In this document: positions 17,412-27,463 of the stretch, piece by piece
How the letters are laid out: each line of letters begins with the position of its first letter
How positions within the stretch are numbered: the stretch's first letter is position 1
NCBI GenBank assembly: GCA_023415305.1
Contig: JAEZKZ010000031.1
Span: 7,952 to 71,951 of the forward strand
Direction: 5' to 3'
From: Bacillota bacterium
GTDB taxonomy: Bacteria; Bacillota; Clostridia; Acetivibrionales; DSM-1351
DNA length: 64,000 bases
Notes under the pieces: generated by a model
Database searches by the model: none
Told to the model about the DNA's origin: nothing
What the model saw: only the letters and a program-made list of their open reading frames with translations
Made by a program: the position numbers and the translations under genes

Positions 17412-18446
17412 CTACTGTTTTTTCAAAACTCCCTTGTCGATACTGATTTGGTGCAGCGCAGTAATTGTAAGCCTTTCAACTGCTTCATAATCACTTCTGC
17501 TCATTACCGAAACAGGTGAATGTATATATCTGCAGGGAACGGATATTGAAGCAGTTTTTACACCCGTTCCGGTTCTTTGAATTTGACCCGCATCATTACC
17601 CCCGGTTGTGGTTTGTTTATACTGAACCTTAATGTTGTTTTGACTCGCCACATCGTATAGATATTGAACCAGTTCCCTGTCACAATAGCAGGTTCTGTCC
17701 ATAATGGTAAGAGCAGCACCATTTCCAAGTATAGTTGAATACTCATGCTTTTCTACGTCAGGTACATCTGCACAGGTTGTTCCCTCAATTATTAGTGCCA
17801 TATCAGGCATTACACCGTATGCGGCCACTTGAGCACCTCTGAGTCCTACCTCCTCCTGAACGGTAAAACATGCATAAAGATCGAAGTCATAGCTGTGCTT
17901 AAGTGCTTCAATAAGAACAGCACAGCCCACCCTGTCGTCAAGAGCTTTAGCTTTTATACAATCGTAGCCCAGATTAACAAAATCACTGTCAAAGGCAATG
18001 AACTCTCCCAAAGGTGCCAATTTTTCGGCCTCCTCCTTTGAGTCGGCACCAATGTCAATATATAGCTGCTTGATTTTTGAAATTTTATCCCGTTCTTCTC
18101 GTTCCTGTTGATGTATTGGCTTTATTCCAATAACCCCACTTATTTTCTTTTTCCCAATAACCACCTTTTTCCCGGGAAGTATTCTATCATCAATTCCGCC
18201 TACAGCCTTAAACTTTATAAAGCCTTTATCCGTATGGCCGGAGACAATGAAACCAACCTCGTCCATGTGCGCCGACAGCATAACCTTTTGCTTGCTTCCG
18301 CTACCTCTTTTATATGCAATAACATTTCCGATGGAATCTATTCTATAGGAATCGCATAGGTTTTCTATTTTTGAGATTATATACTCCCTTACTTCATTTT
18401 CATTTCCCGATACACCATTTAAAGCAGTTAATTCTTTTATAAGCAT
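17412..18446 (-). CDS. M42-family metallo-aminopeptidase (second of three)
   Basis: 344 aa. Family motifs: SAHMDEVGFIV, KALDDRVGCAV, CFTVQEEVGLRGAQ, IIEGTTCADVP and CRYIHSPVSVM. The metal-ligand position that is Asp in the first paralogue (AIDVT) is Glu here (IIEGT), as in the YsdC/CelM-like subgroup, so specificity may differ between copies. Its ATG overlaps the end of the third paralogue by 10 bp, indicating translational coupling. Confidence 0.9.
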   Translation of the reverse strand: MLIKELTALNGVSGNENEVREYIISKIENLCDSYRIDSIGNVIAYKRGSGSKQKVMLSAHMDEVGFIVSGHTDKGFIKFKAVGGIDDRILPGKKVVIGKKKISGVIGIKPIHQQEREERDKISKIKQLYIDIGADSKEEAEKLAPLGEFIAFDSDFVNLGYDCIKAKALDDRVGCAVLIEALKHSYDFDLYACFTVQEEVGLRGAQVAAYGVMPDMALIIEGTTCADVPDVEKHEYSTILGNGAALTIMDRTCYCDRELVQYLYDVASQNNIKVQYKQTTTGGNDAGQIQRTGTGVKTASISVPCRYIHSPVSVMSRSDYEAVERLTITALHQISIDKGVLKKQ

Positions 18447-19486
18447 AGTAATTCCCCCAACTGTTCACTGCTTTGTTTTGCAAATTCCGAGACCAATCTA
18501 GCAGTGAATTTTATATCTTCCAGGTTTACAGTTTCTACAGTAGTGTGCATGTATCTTACTGGTATGGAAAGCAGCGCTGTTGGTATTCCGTTGGCGCTGA
18601 CCTGTGTTGCCCAGGCCTCTGTTCCGGTATCTCCTGCTTCAACCATTTTCTGAAACGGAATACCATTTTCCCTGCCTATTTCAAAAAGCTTTGAAACAAG
18701 CTTTGGTTGTAAATTGGGACCTATAGAAATTTCAGGTCCTTTACCGGGCGTTGAGGAAACCTCCTTCGAAAGGTCAGGAATATCTCCGTGACATGTGTCT
18801 ATAACTATTGCAGCATCAGGTCTAAGGGCATATGATGCAGTCATAATTCCGGCCAAACCTGTTTCCTCCTGGGAAGATGCTACCAAGACCAAATCATTTT
18901 CATGATTAACGTCCTTAAGAAGTCTTAATATTTCAAGCATACATGTTATGCTGGCTCTGTTATCCAGTGACTTTCCGCTGGCTTTCTGTTCATTCATTAT
19001 TGTTAGTTTAGATTTCAGAGAAACTGTATCCCCAATGGAGATATACTTTTTTAATTCTTCACCTGAAAATCCAGTATCAACTTTGAGATCCTTAAGCTTT
19101 ACAGCCTTTCCTACATCTTCAGGCTTTAATAAATGAGGCGGGGTGGCTCCAATAACACCGATAATATCCTGACGTCCGTGTATGATAACTTCCTGTGCCA
19201 AAAGTATCTTACTGTCTATACCTCCTACATTTGTTAAACCAACAAAGCCCTTGTCATCTATGGAATTTACCAAAAACCCGATCTCGTCAATGTGTGCAGT
19301 TATCATGAGTTTTCTTGCGGCCTTGTTATATCCCTTTTTTATACAGATTACATTAAAAAACTTATCAACACTAACCTTATCGCACCAGTCCATAAATAGA
19401 ATTGCGCATTTTTCAGCTGCATCCTTCTCATAACCAGGTACTGCAACAAGCTGTGATAAGTACTCCAAATTTTTTATTATTCCCAT
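18437..19486 (-). CDS. M42-family metallo-aminopeptidase (third of three; first in operon)
   Basis: 349 aa. Motifs TAHIDEIGFLV, KSLDNRASITC, ASSQEETGLAG, VIDTCHGD and RYMHTTVE identify M42. It is the most divergent copy (DNR for DDR, AG for RG). First gene of a minus-strand operon M42-M42-M42-EamA, next to the oligopeptide importer, consistent with breakdown of imported peptides. GGAAC is the only purine-rich site before ATG 19486. Confidence 0.88.
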   Translation of the reverse strand: MGIIKNLEYLSQLVAVPGYEKDAAEKCAILFMDWCDKVSVDKFFNVICIKKGYNKAARKLMITAHIDEIGFLVNSIDDKGFVGLTNVGGIDSKILLAQEVIIHGRQDIIGVIGATPPHLLKPEDVGKAVKLKDLKVDTGFSGEELKKYISIGDTVSLKSKLTIMNEQKASGKSLDNRASITCMLEILRLLKDVNHENDLVLVASSQEETGLAGIMTASYALRPDAAIVIDTCHGDIPDLSKEVSSTPGKGPEISIGPNLQPKLVSKLFEIGRENGIPFQKMVEAGDTGTEAWATQVSANGIPTALLSIPVRYMHTTVETVNLEDIKFTARLVSEFAKQSSEQLGELLCL

Positions 19487-19665
19487 GAATTTTGTTCCAA
19501 CCCTTTTCCCATATTCTTCAGTAATTCAATTTTATCAAATAAATTGAGACTTTCCTAGAATAGTTTATGAATTTTAGAGAAAATAAAACTGACATTTTGA
19601 AGAAGTTTTTAATCGTAAGCTGGTCATTAGTTTTATTTTAAATAAAAAATATTTATTTTTTACTA

Positions 19666-19694
19666 TTGACTAAAATTTGTTTTTTTATTATACT
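19666..19694 (+). promoter_or_regulatory. Promoter of the tRNA-Met/tRNA-Phe unit
   Basis: TTGACT (19666-19671), 17-nt spacer, TATACT (19689-19694), ending 17 bp before tRNA-Met. Matches sigma-A consensus closely. Confidence 0.8.
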
Positions 19695-19711
19695 AAAAAA
19701 CGTCCTTTCGA

Positions 19712-19788
19712 GGGCCTTTAGCTCAGTTGGTTAGAGCAACCGGCTCATAACCGGTTGGTCCGGGGTTCGAGTCCCTGAAGGCCCACCA
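19712..19788 (+). tRNA. tRNA-Met (CAU)
   Basis: 77 nt with encoded CCA. Acceptor stem GGGCCTT/AAGGCCC, D-arm AGCTCAGTTGGTTAGAGC, anticodon arm CCGGCTCATAACCGG with CAT, T-loop GTTCGAGTC. The anticodon could also belong to a lysidine-modified tRNA-Ile; the stem sequences favour elongator Met. Confidence 0.93.
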
Positions 19789-20085
19789 CAATTTATTTGA
19801 AAAGATTACTTTTTTAACGGCCTTTCTTCGCTGCCGCGAAGATAAGAATTGCTTACAGCAATTCCAACAGGGACTCTCGAGCTACAAAACATGCTACCAG
19901 CATCTTTTGCTTAACGCTCTCGTCTGAAGGCCCACCACAATTTATTTGAAAAGATTACTTTTTTAACGGCCTTTCTTCGCTGCCGCGAAGATAAGAATTG
20001 CTTACAGCAATTCCAACAGGGACTCTCGAGCTACAAAACATGACCAGCATCTTTTGCTTAACGCTCTCGTCTGAAGGCCCACCAC
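19775..20085 (+). repeat. Two tandem 149/147-bp units bounded by the tRNA-Met 3' end
   Basis: The 15-mer CTGAAGGCCCACCAC, i.e. the 3' end of tRNA-Met with its CCA, occurs at 19775, 19924 and 20071. The two intervening units are identical except for a 2-nt deletion in the second. Each holds hairpins TTCGCtgccGCGAA and GAATTGCttacaGCAATTC, ATGCtaccaGCAT (first unit only intact), and GGCCTTTC, which can pair with the GAAGGCC just before the terminal CCA. CAGGGACTCTCGAG resembles the reverse complement of the tRNA T-arm. Confidence 0.9.
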
Positions 20086-20087
20086 TT

Positions 20088-20163
20088 GCCCAGATAGCTC
20101 AGTCGGTAGAGCAGGGGACTGAAAATCCCCGTGTCGCTGGTTCGATTCCGGCTCTGGGCACCA
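20088..20163 (+). tRNA. tRNA-Phe (GAA)
   Basis: 76 nt with encoded CCA: acceptor GCCCAGA/TCTGGGC, anticodon arm GGGGACTGAAAATCCCC (anticodon GAA), T-loop GGTTCGATTCC. Two nt downstream of the last tRNA-tail repeat, so the precursor RNA contains both tRNAs and the repeat units. Confidence 0.96.
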
Positions 20164-20201
20164 AAAAAAGAAATATGATTTACATCATATTTCTTTTTTT
20201 C
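20163..20201 (+). terminator. Terminator of the tRNA unit
   Basis: AAAAAAAGAAATATGAT, loop TTAC, ATCATATTTCTTTTTTT: a 17-bp stem with T-run directly after the tRNA-Phe CCA. Confidence 0.9.
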
Positions 20202-20305
20202 TTATGCTTTCAATGTTTAATTATATCTCCTTCTTCTTACTAATACTTCAACTGATTAACTAAATTCAATATCAGCCGTTCTCTGCACAGATGATCAAAT
20301 ATAAA

Positions 20306-20482
20306 TTATCCCTTTAGCCAGAACTTCACAAGAAACCATATTAAAAAAGTAAACACCGCAATTCCGATCAGTATGAAAGGCAGTAATATCTGGACTATTG
20401 AGAGTATCAATGCTATGACATCTTTAAATGCCAGCGTGTTCTCGTCTGTTATCAGATTCTCCTTTTTCTTATCTCTGAACAA
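20306..20482 (-). CDS. Small membrane protein (unrecognised)
   Basis: 58 aa, starting at TTG 20482 with AAAGGAG 6 nt upstream. Charged N-terminus (FRDKKKENLITDE), then a hydrophobic stretch VIALILSIVQILLPFILI continuing through AVFTFLIWFLVKFWLKG, long enough for one or two helices. I recognise no family. The good ribosome-binding site and clean single-hydrophobic-core composition make it likely real. It lies 94 bp downstream of oppF, beyond a weak terminator, so it might be co-transcribed with the peptide importer. Confidence 0.6.
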   Translation of the reverse strand: MFRDKKKENLITDENTLAFKDVIALILSIVQILLPFILIGIAVFTFLIWFLVKFWLKG

Positions 20483-20513
20483 TTTTTTCTCCTTTAATAA
20501 CTGTATTAGTGTG

Positions 20514-20535
20514 AAAAAGCATTTTTTTTGCTTTC
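20514..20535 (-). terminator. Possible terminator of the opp operon
   Basis: Minus-strand AAAGCA, A-rich loop, TGCTTTTTC, about 40 bp beyond the oppF stop. Short stem; partial read-through into the small membrane gene is plausible. Confidence 0.45.
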
Positions 20536-20575
20536 GAACGAGCAGGAATTGTTATAACCATAATTTCTTACTATG

Positions 20576-21588
20576 TCATATCAGTTCGTAATATATACTA
20601 TTTTGTGCTTCACTAATACTTTCGCCGGCAAAGTGGCACGCTACCATATGGCCGTTTCCTGCATCTTTCAGTTCGGGCTGCTGCTCACTGCAAATATCCT
20701 TGCATATGGGGCAACGTGTATGGAAACGGCAGCCTGAAGGCGGATTTGCCGGACTTGGTATATCGCCAGTCAGAATAATTCTTTCCTTTTTAACTCTTGG
20801 ATCTGCAACGGGCACCGCCGATAATAAGGCCTTTGTATAGGGATGCAGCGGATTTTCATACAGTTCGGATTTATCAGCCGACTCCACAATTGACCCCAGA
20901 TACATTACGGCAACTCTATGAGATATATGTCGGACAACACTTAAATCATGAGATATAAACAAATAGGAAAATCCGTATTGCTTCTGCAAATCACCCAGGA
21001 GATTTATTATCTGGGATTGTATTGAGACGTCCAGAGCCGATACCGGTTCGTCACATACAATAAACTCAGGATTAAGCGCCAGCGCCCGTGCTATACCTAT
21101 TCTTTGACGTTGTCCCCCTGAAAATTCATGAGGATACCTGTCTATGTGAAGCGATAGGAGACCACACTGATCCATGATTTCCAGTACTCTCTTCTTTAAA
21201 TTCCTCTTGGTACACAAACCATGTTCAAGCAACGCTTCACCAATTAGGTCACCAACGGTTAATCTTGGATTAAGCGAGCTATACGGGTCTTGAAATACTA
21301 TCTGCATTTTTGGTCTTAAGCTTTGCATTTCACTTTTCTTTAATTTAAAAACATCAGTTCCGTTAAAAACCACCTGCCCGCCTGTACTTTCGTGAAGTCT
21401 CAAAATCGTTCTTCCCACTGTGCTTTTACCACAGCCTGATTCCCCAACCAATCCGAGGGTTTCACCCTTTCTCAAAGAAAACGACACGTTTTCTACTGCT
21501 TTAACATGTCCAACAGTTCTCTGAAAGATACCACCTTTGATCGGGAAATATTTTTTTAAATCTTTTACTTCAAGCAATGTATCACTCA

Positions 21589-21589
<1 letters not shown>
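20576..21589 (-). CDS. oppF: Oligopeptide ABC transporter, ATP-binding protein OppF
   Basis: 337 aa cytoplasmic ATPase that powers peptide import. Walker A GESGCGKST (~50), Q-loop VFQDPYSSLNPR, signature HEFSGGQRQRIGIARAL, Walker B FIVCDEPVSALD, H-loop LFISHDLSVV. The C-terminal oligopeptide-importer extension includes CRFHTRCPICKDICSEQQP, a Cys-rich region that in homologues can bind an Fe-S cluster. The start overlaps the oppD stop (TAATG), so the two are coupled. Confidence 0.93.
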
Positions 21590-22572
<983 letters not shown>

Positions 22573-22577
22573 CCCCT

Positions 22578-23990
22578 TTACTTTTTCATTTTTGGGTCGA
22601 AGGCATCTCTGAGTCCATCACCCATAAAGTTAATTGCTAATACTGTTACAAATATGGTCAAACCAGGCGGTACCCACATCCAGCTTCTTAGCATGAAATC
22701 ATTGGTATCTCGCACTGCCTGTACCATATTTCCCCATGACGGATATGGCATTGCAACTCCCAAACCTAGAAAGGACAGGGCTGATTCTGTCAAAATAGCA
22801 TTACCAATCTCTAAAGTAGCTGTTACTATCATTGTCGGTATTACGTTTGGAATAAGATGCCTGATTATTTTATGTCTGTCCTTTAAGCCTAACGCTTCGG
22901 CAGCAATCATGTACTCCTGTTCACGCAAGGACAGAATTTGTCCTCTGACCATTCTTGCCATTGTAGGCCAGAATAAGACACCGATAATTATCATTACGAA
23001 AAATACCCTGTTTTGAGGAGAGACATTTAAATCCGACATTACAGCACCTAAAATAATAACTACCGGCAGGAATGGAAGGCTCAGGAATATATCTACTATT
23101 CTCATTAGAATATTATCGATTTTCCCACCATAATAACCCGCTATACCTCCAACAACCGTACCTATAAGAATCTCAATCAAAACTACAACAAAGCCGACGG
23201 CTATGGATATTTTTCCGCCATACATAAGTCTGGTCAAAATATCACGTCCGCTGCTATCTGTTCCTAAAATATGCGCCCCATTAGGTTTAAGTTTAGCGTC
23301 AATAATATCTGTCTTTAACAAGGAATAATCGGAAAACACCGGGCCATAAAAACAAACGATAACCAGCAGAGTTATAATTACAGCACCTAAAATTGCCAGT
23401 TTATTTCTTCTAAACTGCTTTATGGCCATACTCCAGGGGGTCTGTATATTATTACCTCTGTTCCTTTCGGCGCTATCCAGCACTTTCAAAACCAATACTG
23501 AAAATAAAGATAAAATGCTGAAAATAACAAGCAGTCTGGCTCCCAGACCGGTATGTGCAGCAATTTCACTTGATTTGAAAATTGTTTTCCCATCCCCTGT
23601 TTTGGTTGCCAGCAGCATGGTTCCAAAAAAATCAGTTATTGAAGTCTGACTGTTGGAAAGCTGAATCCCATAAAATACAACACCTGCTGTAATTGATGCG
23701 ACTGCACCTGATATAACTTTTGCACTTTTTTTGACCAGATAATAAACCAACAATCCAAGGGCAATAAGGAAAAAAACAAAAGTAAAAAGCAAAAATATGG
23801 AATGGCTGTTAAAAACATAAGTTTTTGCACTTTGTGATAACTTTTCCAGCTCAATTCTCCTATATAAATTTGTTAGCAAGCTTAACCCGTTTATGGATTT
23901 GTAATCCTTAAAAGTGAGAAATGGCAGAAAAAAACAGGCTGCTGATAATACTACTAATACTATTAATAAATACTTTATAAATTTTTTCAT
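22578..23990 (-). CDS. oppC: Oligopeptide ABC transporter permease OppC with N-terminal membrane extension
   Basis: 470 aa; ordinary OppC proteins are about 300. The C-terminal ~290 residues are typical: WSMAIKQFRRNKLAILGAVI, HILGTDSSGRDILTRLMYGG, and the EAA loop EYMIAAEALGLKDRHKIIRH. The first ~175 residues are an extra domain with about four helices (IKYLLIVLVVLSAACFFLPF, IFLLFTFVFFLIALGLLVYY, VISGAVASITAGVVFYG, LLVIFSILSLFSVLVLKV) and a ~65-residue extracytoplasmic loop. Start at ATG 23990 (GAGGTGG upstream). Function of the extension is unknown. Confidence 0.92.
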   Translation of the reverse strand: MKKFIKYLLIVLVVLSAACFFLPFLTFKDYKSINGLSLLTNLYRRIELEKLSQSAKTYVFNSHSIFLLFTFVFFLIALGLLVYYLVKKSAKVISGAVASITAGVVFYGIQLSNSQTSITDFFGTMLLATKTGDGKTIFKSSEIAAHTGLGARLLVIFSILSLFSVLVLKVLDSAERNRGNNIQTPWSMAIKQFRRNKLAILGAVIITLLVIVCFYGPVFSDYSLLKTDIIDAKLKPNGAHILGTDSSGRDILTRLMYGGKISIAVGFVVVLIEILIGTVVGGIAGYYGGKIDNILMRIVDIFLSLPFLPVVIILGAVMSDLNVSPQNRVFFVMIIIGVLFWPTMARMVRGQILSLREQEYMIAAEALGLKDRHKIIRHLIPNVIPTMIVTATLEIGNAILTESALSFLGLGVAMPYPSWGNMVQAVRDTNDFMLRSWMWVPPGLTIFVTVLAINFMGDGLRDAFDPKMKK

Positions 23991-23998
23991 ACTCCACC

Positions 23999-24964
23999 TC
24001 ACTTCAGCTTTACTCTTGGGTCAACTACCGCATACAGAATATCTGACAGCAGATTGCCCAATAAGGTTAAAACGGCAACAAACATCGAAAATCCCATTAG
24101 CAATGGATAATCACGCTTTGTTACAGCGTCCAGTGCAATTTTTCCGATTCCTGGTATACCAAATATACTCTCGGTTATTATTGCACCTGCAAAAAGGGAT
24201 GGCAATGAAATTCCTATATAAGTAACTACAGGAATGAGTGCATTTCTTAGTGCATGCTTGTATACAACCACCTTTTCACTAAGCCCTTTAGCTCTTGCCG
24301 TTCTGATATAATCCTGCTTTATAATTTCCAAAACTGAAGTTCTGGTATATCTCATCAGCTGACCAATACTTAAGAAAGCTAATACCAATGAAGGCAAAAT
24401 TACATGCTTTAGCCTATCAATTAAAAACTGAAATCCGGTAAAACTCGTACCCGGAGTATCCAGACCCGCGAGGGGCAGCCATTTCAAATCTACGGCAAAA
24501 ACTTTTATTAAAACCAACCCCAAAAAAAAGGAAGGCAAAGATATTCCTATCAGGGCAATCACAGTGAAAAAATAATCCGTCTTGGAATATTGATGAGTAG
24601 CACTGATAACGCCTATTGGTATTGCTATCAACAATTCCAGGAAAAATGCAATTATAGCAATCAGGAATGAATTCCATACAAATGTACTGATGACTTTGGA
24701 AACAGGCTTCTGATGGGTAAATGAATCACCAAAATCACCATGCACCGCTCCCGATATCCATTTTACATATTTTATGTGAATAGGATCGTTAATTCCATAC
24801 AGATCCTTTAAATGCTGTATTTGTTCCTGTGACATATGTGATGCCTGAGCTTTAGCGTCTATAAAATTTCCAGGAACCAAATTTATTATAAGAAAAATTA
24901 TGATGGAAACCCCAATTACAATAGGAATCATCTGAAGTAATCTTCTGGCTATGTAATTCCACAT
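23999..24964 (-). CDS. oppB: Oligopeptide ABC transporter permease OppB
   Basis: 321 aa, six helices. N-terminal MWNYIARRLLQMIPIVIGVS is the classic OppB/DppB start; EAA loop YIRTARAKGLSEKVVVYKHA; C-terminal ESIFGIPGIGKIALDAV. Start at ATG 24964, given by AGGAG 9 nt upstream; 20 additional upstream codons are open but unlikely. Second gene of oppABCDF; gap of 8 bp to oppC. Confidence 0.93.
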   Translation of the reverse strand: MWNYIARRLLQMIPIVIGVSIIIFLIINLVPGNFIDAKAQASHMSQEQIQHLKDLYGINDPIHIKYVKWISGAVHGDFGDSFTHQKPVSKVISTFVWNSFLIAIIAFFLELLIAIPIGVISATHQYSKTDYFFTVIALIGISLPSFFLGLVLIKVFAVDLKWLPLAGLDTPGTSFTGFQFLIDRLKHVILPSLVLAFLSIGQLMRYTRTSVLEIIKQDYIRTARAKGLSEKVVVYKHALRNALIPVVTYIGISLPSLFAGAIITESIFGIPGIGKIALDAVTKRDYPLLMGFSMFVAVLTLLGNLLSDILYAVVDPRVKLK

Positions 24965-25072
24965 TCTACCAATTCTCCTGTCGTTATAAAAATTTAAAAG
25001 AATGCCCGGAAAAAATCCGGACATCTTTTAATCAAAAAGACATAAATATTCATTTATAGTTGTTGGTAAATA

Positions 25073-26821
25073 TTATTTTACTTCGCACTTGTAAATGTTA
25101 TAGAAGAATTCTCTGAATGAAGAAGTTTCATAACCTTGTATTCTTGCATTAGCTACCCACATATCACTTCTTTGGTAGATGTACAGGAATGGAAGGTCAT
25201 TATTGAGTATTTTGTATATCTCCTTATAAATTGGCTTTCTGGTTTCAATAGTCAACTCAGCCAAACCCTTTTCATAAAGTTCATCAATTTTAGGATTATT
25301 GTAGTTGTTATAATTCTGAGGACCTTTTGACTTAAATACATTAGCCATTGAGCTGTCAGGATCCGGAGTTAAACCGGCAGCCATAAAGAAGGCTTCCAGC
25401 TGCTTCTTTGAAGATTTTTCCTGCAGTGTAGGCCAGTCAAGATTTTCAATTGTTACATCTATACCGATTTTTGCGTAGTCATCCTTCATGACAGGTACCA
25501 TTATATCTGTAACGGCATTTTGAGGCATACATGAGAATTTGATAGTAAATACCTTTCCGTCTTTCTCGCGCTTTCCGTCTGCATTAAGTGACCAGCCTGC
25601 TTCATCAAGCAGCTGTCCCGCCTTATCAAGGTCAAAATCATATGTATTGCAGCCCTCGTCATCATATGCCCAGGATACGTTTGACTCAGGTATGTTAACT
25701 ACATTTGCATATTCACCGTAAACTTTTTCAACAACGGCTTTTCTGTTAAGAGCATACATTAAAGCCTGTCTGACTTTTACATCATTAAATTTAGGATCAG
25801 CCTGATTAAATGAAACATAACCGAATCCGTTAGTTGGGAATCTCATTATGTCTATGAAACCAGCATCTTTAGCAGCCTTCATATTGTCAGGTGAAACTGT
25901 TGCCATATCTATATCGGTTTCTCCTGCCATAACTCTTTGTAATTCCTGACCTTCCGGAGTTATAGAGAATATAAGATTCTTAATTTTAGGAGCACCTTTG
26001 AAATAATTTGCGTTTGCTTCCAGTTTTAATTCCTGGCCTGCTTTATATTCAACAAACTTGTACTGACCTGTTCCCATTGGAGTGGAAAGCTTTTCCTTTA
26101 CCTTTGCAATGTCACCTTTCTTAAAATCAGGAGCATAGTGAGCCTTTTCCATCAAAGGAACCTGCAGGTTGAATATAGCAGCTCCGCTTCCCTTGTCACA
26201 AGTGATTTCAATAGTCTTGTCGTCAACAACCTTTATACCTTCGATATTTGTTGCATTGCCGTTTTTATAAGCATCCAATCCTTTGATATACGCCTTGGTA
26301 ATATCACTTGGTCCATCATACTTTGGGTCTGCCAATAAATAATAAGCAAATTCCAAATCCTTTGCAGTTGCAGGATTTTCATCCCAGAACTTTACTCCGT
26401 CCTTGATGGTAAATGTATACTTCAGACCATCATCGGATATCTTAAAATCAGTTGCAGCAGGAATTGCCTTACCGTCAAAGTCAGGATCTATGTTAAAATC
26501 AAACATAGTGTAGCACATATACCAGTCATATGTGTTATCGCCAAACATTACACTGAATATGCCTGTGGTATCGGAAACGCCGATAACCAATGAGTCTTTT
26601 CTGTCTAACGCCACTTTTGGACTCTTAGACACATCGGTAGCCTGAGTGTAGTCTACCTTGTACTTTGCAAAGTCAAAACCTGTTGTTGCAGCGCTTGTAC
26701 TTGAACCAGCCGCACTCGTTGTACTTCCCGAAGAGTCTCCGGTTTTGGAATTACCACCGCAGGCAGTAAGTGACATTACCACTGCTAGCGATAATGCCAG
26801 AATAGTTAACCTTTTTTTCAT
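25073..26821 (-). CDS. oppA: Oligopeptide-binding lipoprotein OppA
   Basis: 582 aa. Lipoprotein signal ending LTACGGN (Cys ~21), then a Ser/Thr/Gly/Ala linker and a family-5 solute-binding domain (KYTFTIKDGVKFWDENPATA, VRQALMYALNRKAVVEKVYG, DLDKAGQLLDEAGW). Anchored outside the membrane, it captures peptides for OppBCDF. First gene of the operon. With three M42 aminopeptidases nearby it suggests peptides are an important nutrient. Confidence 0.93.
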   Translation of the reverse strand: MKKRLTILALSLAVVMSLTACGGNSKTGDSSGSTTSAAGSSTSAATTGFDFAKYKVDYTQATDVSKSPKVALDRKDSLVIGVSDTTGIFSVMFGDNTYDWYMCYTMFDFNIDPDFDGKAIPAATDFKISDDGLKYTFTIKDGVKFWDENPATAKDLEFAYYLLADPKYDGPSDITKAYIKGLDAYKNGNATNIEGIKVVDDKTIEITCDKGSGAAIFNLQVPLMEKAHYAPDFKKGDIAKVKEKLSTPMGTGQYKFVEYKAGQELKLEANANYFKGAPKIKNLIFSITPEGQELQRVMAGETDIDMATVSPDNMKAAKDAGFIDIMRFPTNGFGYVSFNQADPKFNDVKVRQALMYALNRKAVVEKVYGEYANVVNIPESNVSWAYDDEGCNTYDFDLDKAGQLLDEAGWSLNADGKREKDGKVFTIKFSCMPQNAVTDIMVPVMKDDYAKIGIDVTIENLDWPTLQEKSSKKQLEAFFMAAGLTPDPDSSMANVFKSKGPQNYNNYNNPKIDELYEKGLAELTIETRKPIYKEIYKILNNDLPFLYIYQRSDMWVANARIQGYETSSFREFFYNIYKCEVK

Positions 26822-27162
26822 TTTTTTAAATCCCCCTTAAGATAAAATAAAAATTAATACACAGCCATATCAAATAAAAAATTTTTTATGGTACTGTTAT
26901 ATCCAAATTAATAATTTTGGGTTTCATATTATTTTTGTAATGATTTTCAATCTAATTTCTTATTATCTATTGTGAAATTCATGTAATCTCAAGCTACTGA
27001 GAAACCCTTATATCTTTTAATTACTAATATACTAAAATATACCTGTAATATTTGTAATATTTTATCATATTAATTTAAAATTATCAATTAGGGGAAGAAA
27101 TGTACTTAAATCTTCTATTTTAAAGTTTCACAAAAGTTTTCGTACTAAATTTTTAAAAAAGG
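26822..27162. other. Gene-free stretch upstream of oppA
   Basis: AT-rich leader region of about 340 bp. I looked for T-box, riboswitch and terminator structures and saw none; it should contain the opp promoter. Confidence 0.4.
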
Positions 27163-27191
27163 TTGACAATTCTCTATATTTCCTGCATAAT
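27163..27191 (+). promoter_or_regulatory. Promoter of tRNA-Tyr
   Basis: TTGACA (27163-27168), 17-nt spacer, CATAAT (27186-27191), 28 bp before the tRNA. Confidence 0.85.
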
Positions 27192-27219
27192 CTTATTTGT
27201 TGCGAAAAACTTAATATCT

Positions 27220-27304
27220 GGAGGGGTTCCCGAGTGGCCAAAGGGGGCAGACTGTAAATCTGTTGTCAGTGACTTCGATGGTTCGAATCCATCTCCCTCC
27301 ACCA
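27220..27304 (+). tRNA. tRNA-Tyr (GUA)
   Basis: 85 nt class II tRNA with long variable arm and encoded CCA. Acceptor GGAGGGG/TCCCTCC, anticodon arm CAGACTGTAAATCTG (anticodon GTA), T-arm ATGGTTCGAATCCAT. Confidence 0.95.
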
Positions 27305-27357
27305 AAAAAACCTTTTACACATGCATTAACGCTGTGTTCAAGGTTTTATTTTTTGTT
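27304..27357 (+). terminator. Terminator of tRNA-Tyr
   Basis: AAAACCTTTTACACA...TGTGTTCAAGGTTTTATTTTTT: interrupted 14-bp stem followed by T-run. Confidence 0.75.
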
Positions 27358-27463
27358 TACTTATATTATACGTATCCCGGTATATTTGCTTTCCTCGTGT
27401 AAAAACAATATCTTCCACCCATAGAAAAATTGTTCTTTGCTTATAACACTTTCGTTCTTTAAA

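Noticed and set aside
19775..20085. CRISPR-like array from repeated 15-mer near the tRNAs
   Set aside because: The two intervening units are copies of each other, not unique spacers, and the 15-mer is the tRNA-Met 3' end.
19998..20243. 81-aa plus-strand ORF
   Set aside because: It runs through the repeat unit and tRNA-Phe; no ribosome-binding site; chance ORF.
27163..27402. 79-aa plus-strand ORF
   Set aside because: It starts within the tRNA-Tyr promoter and reads through the tRNA.
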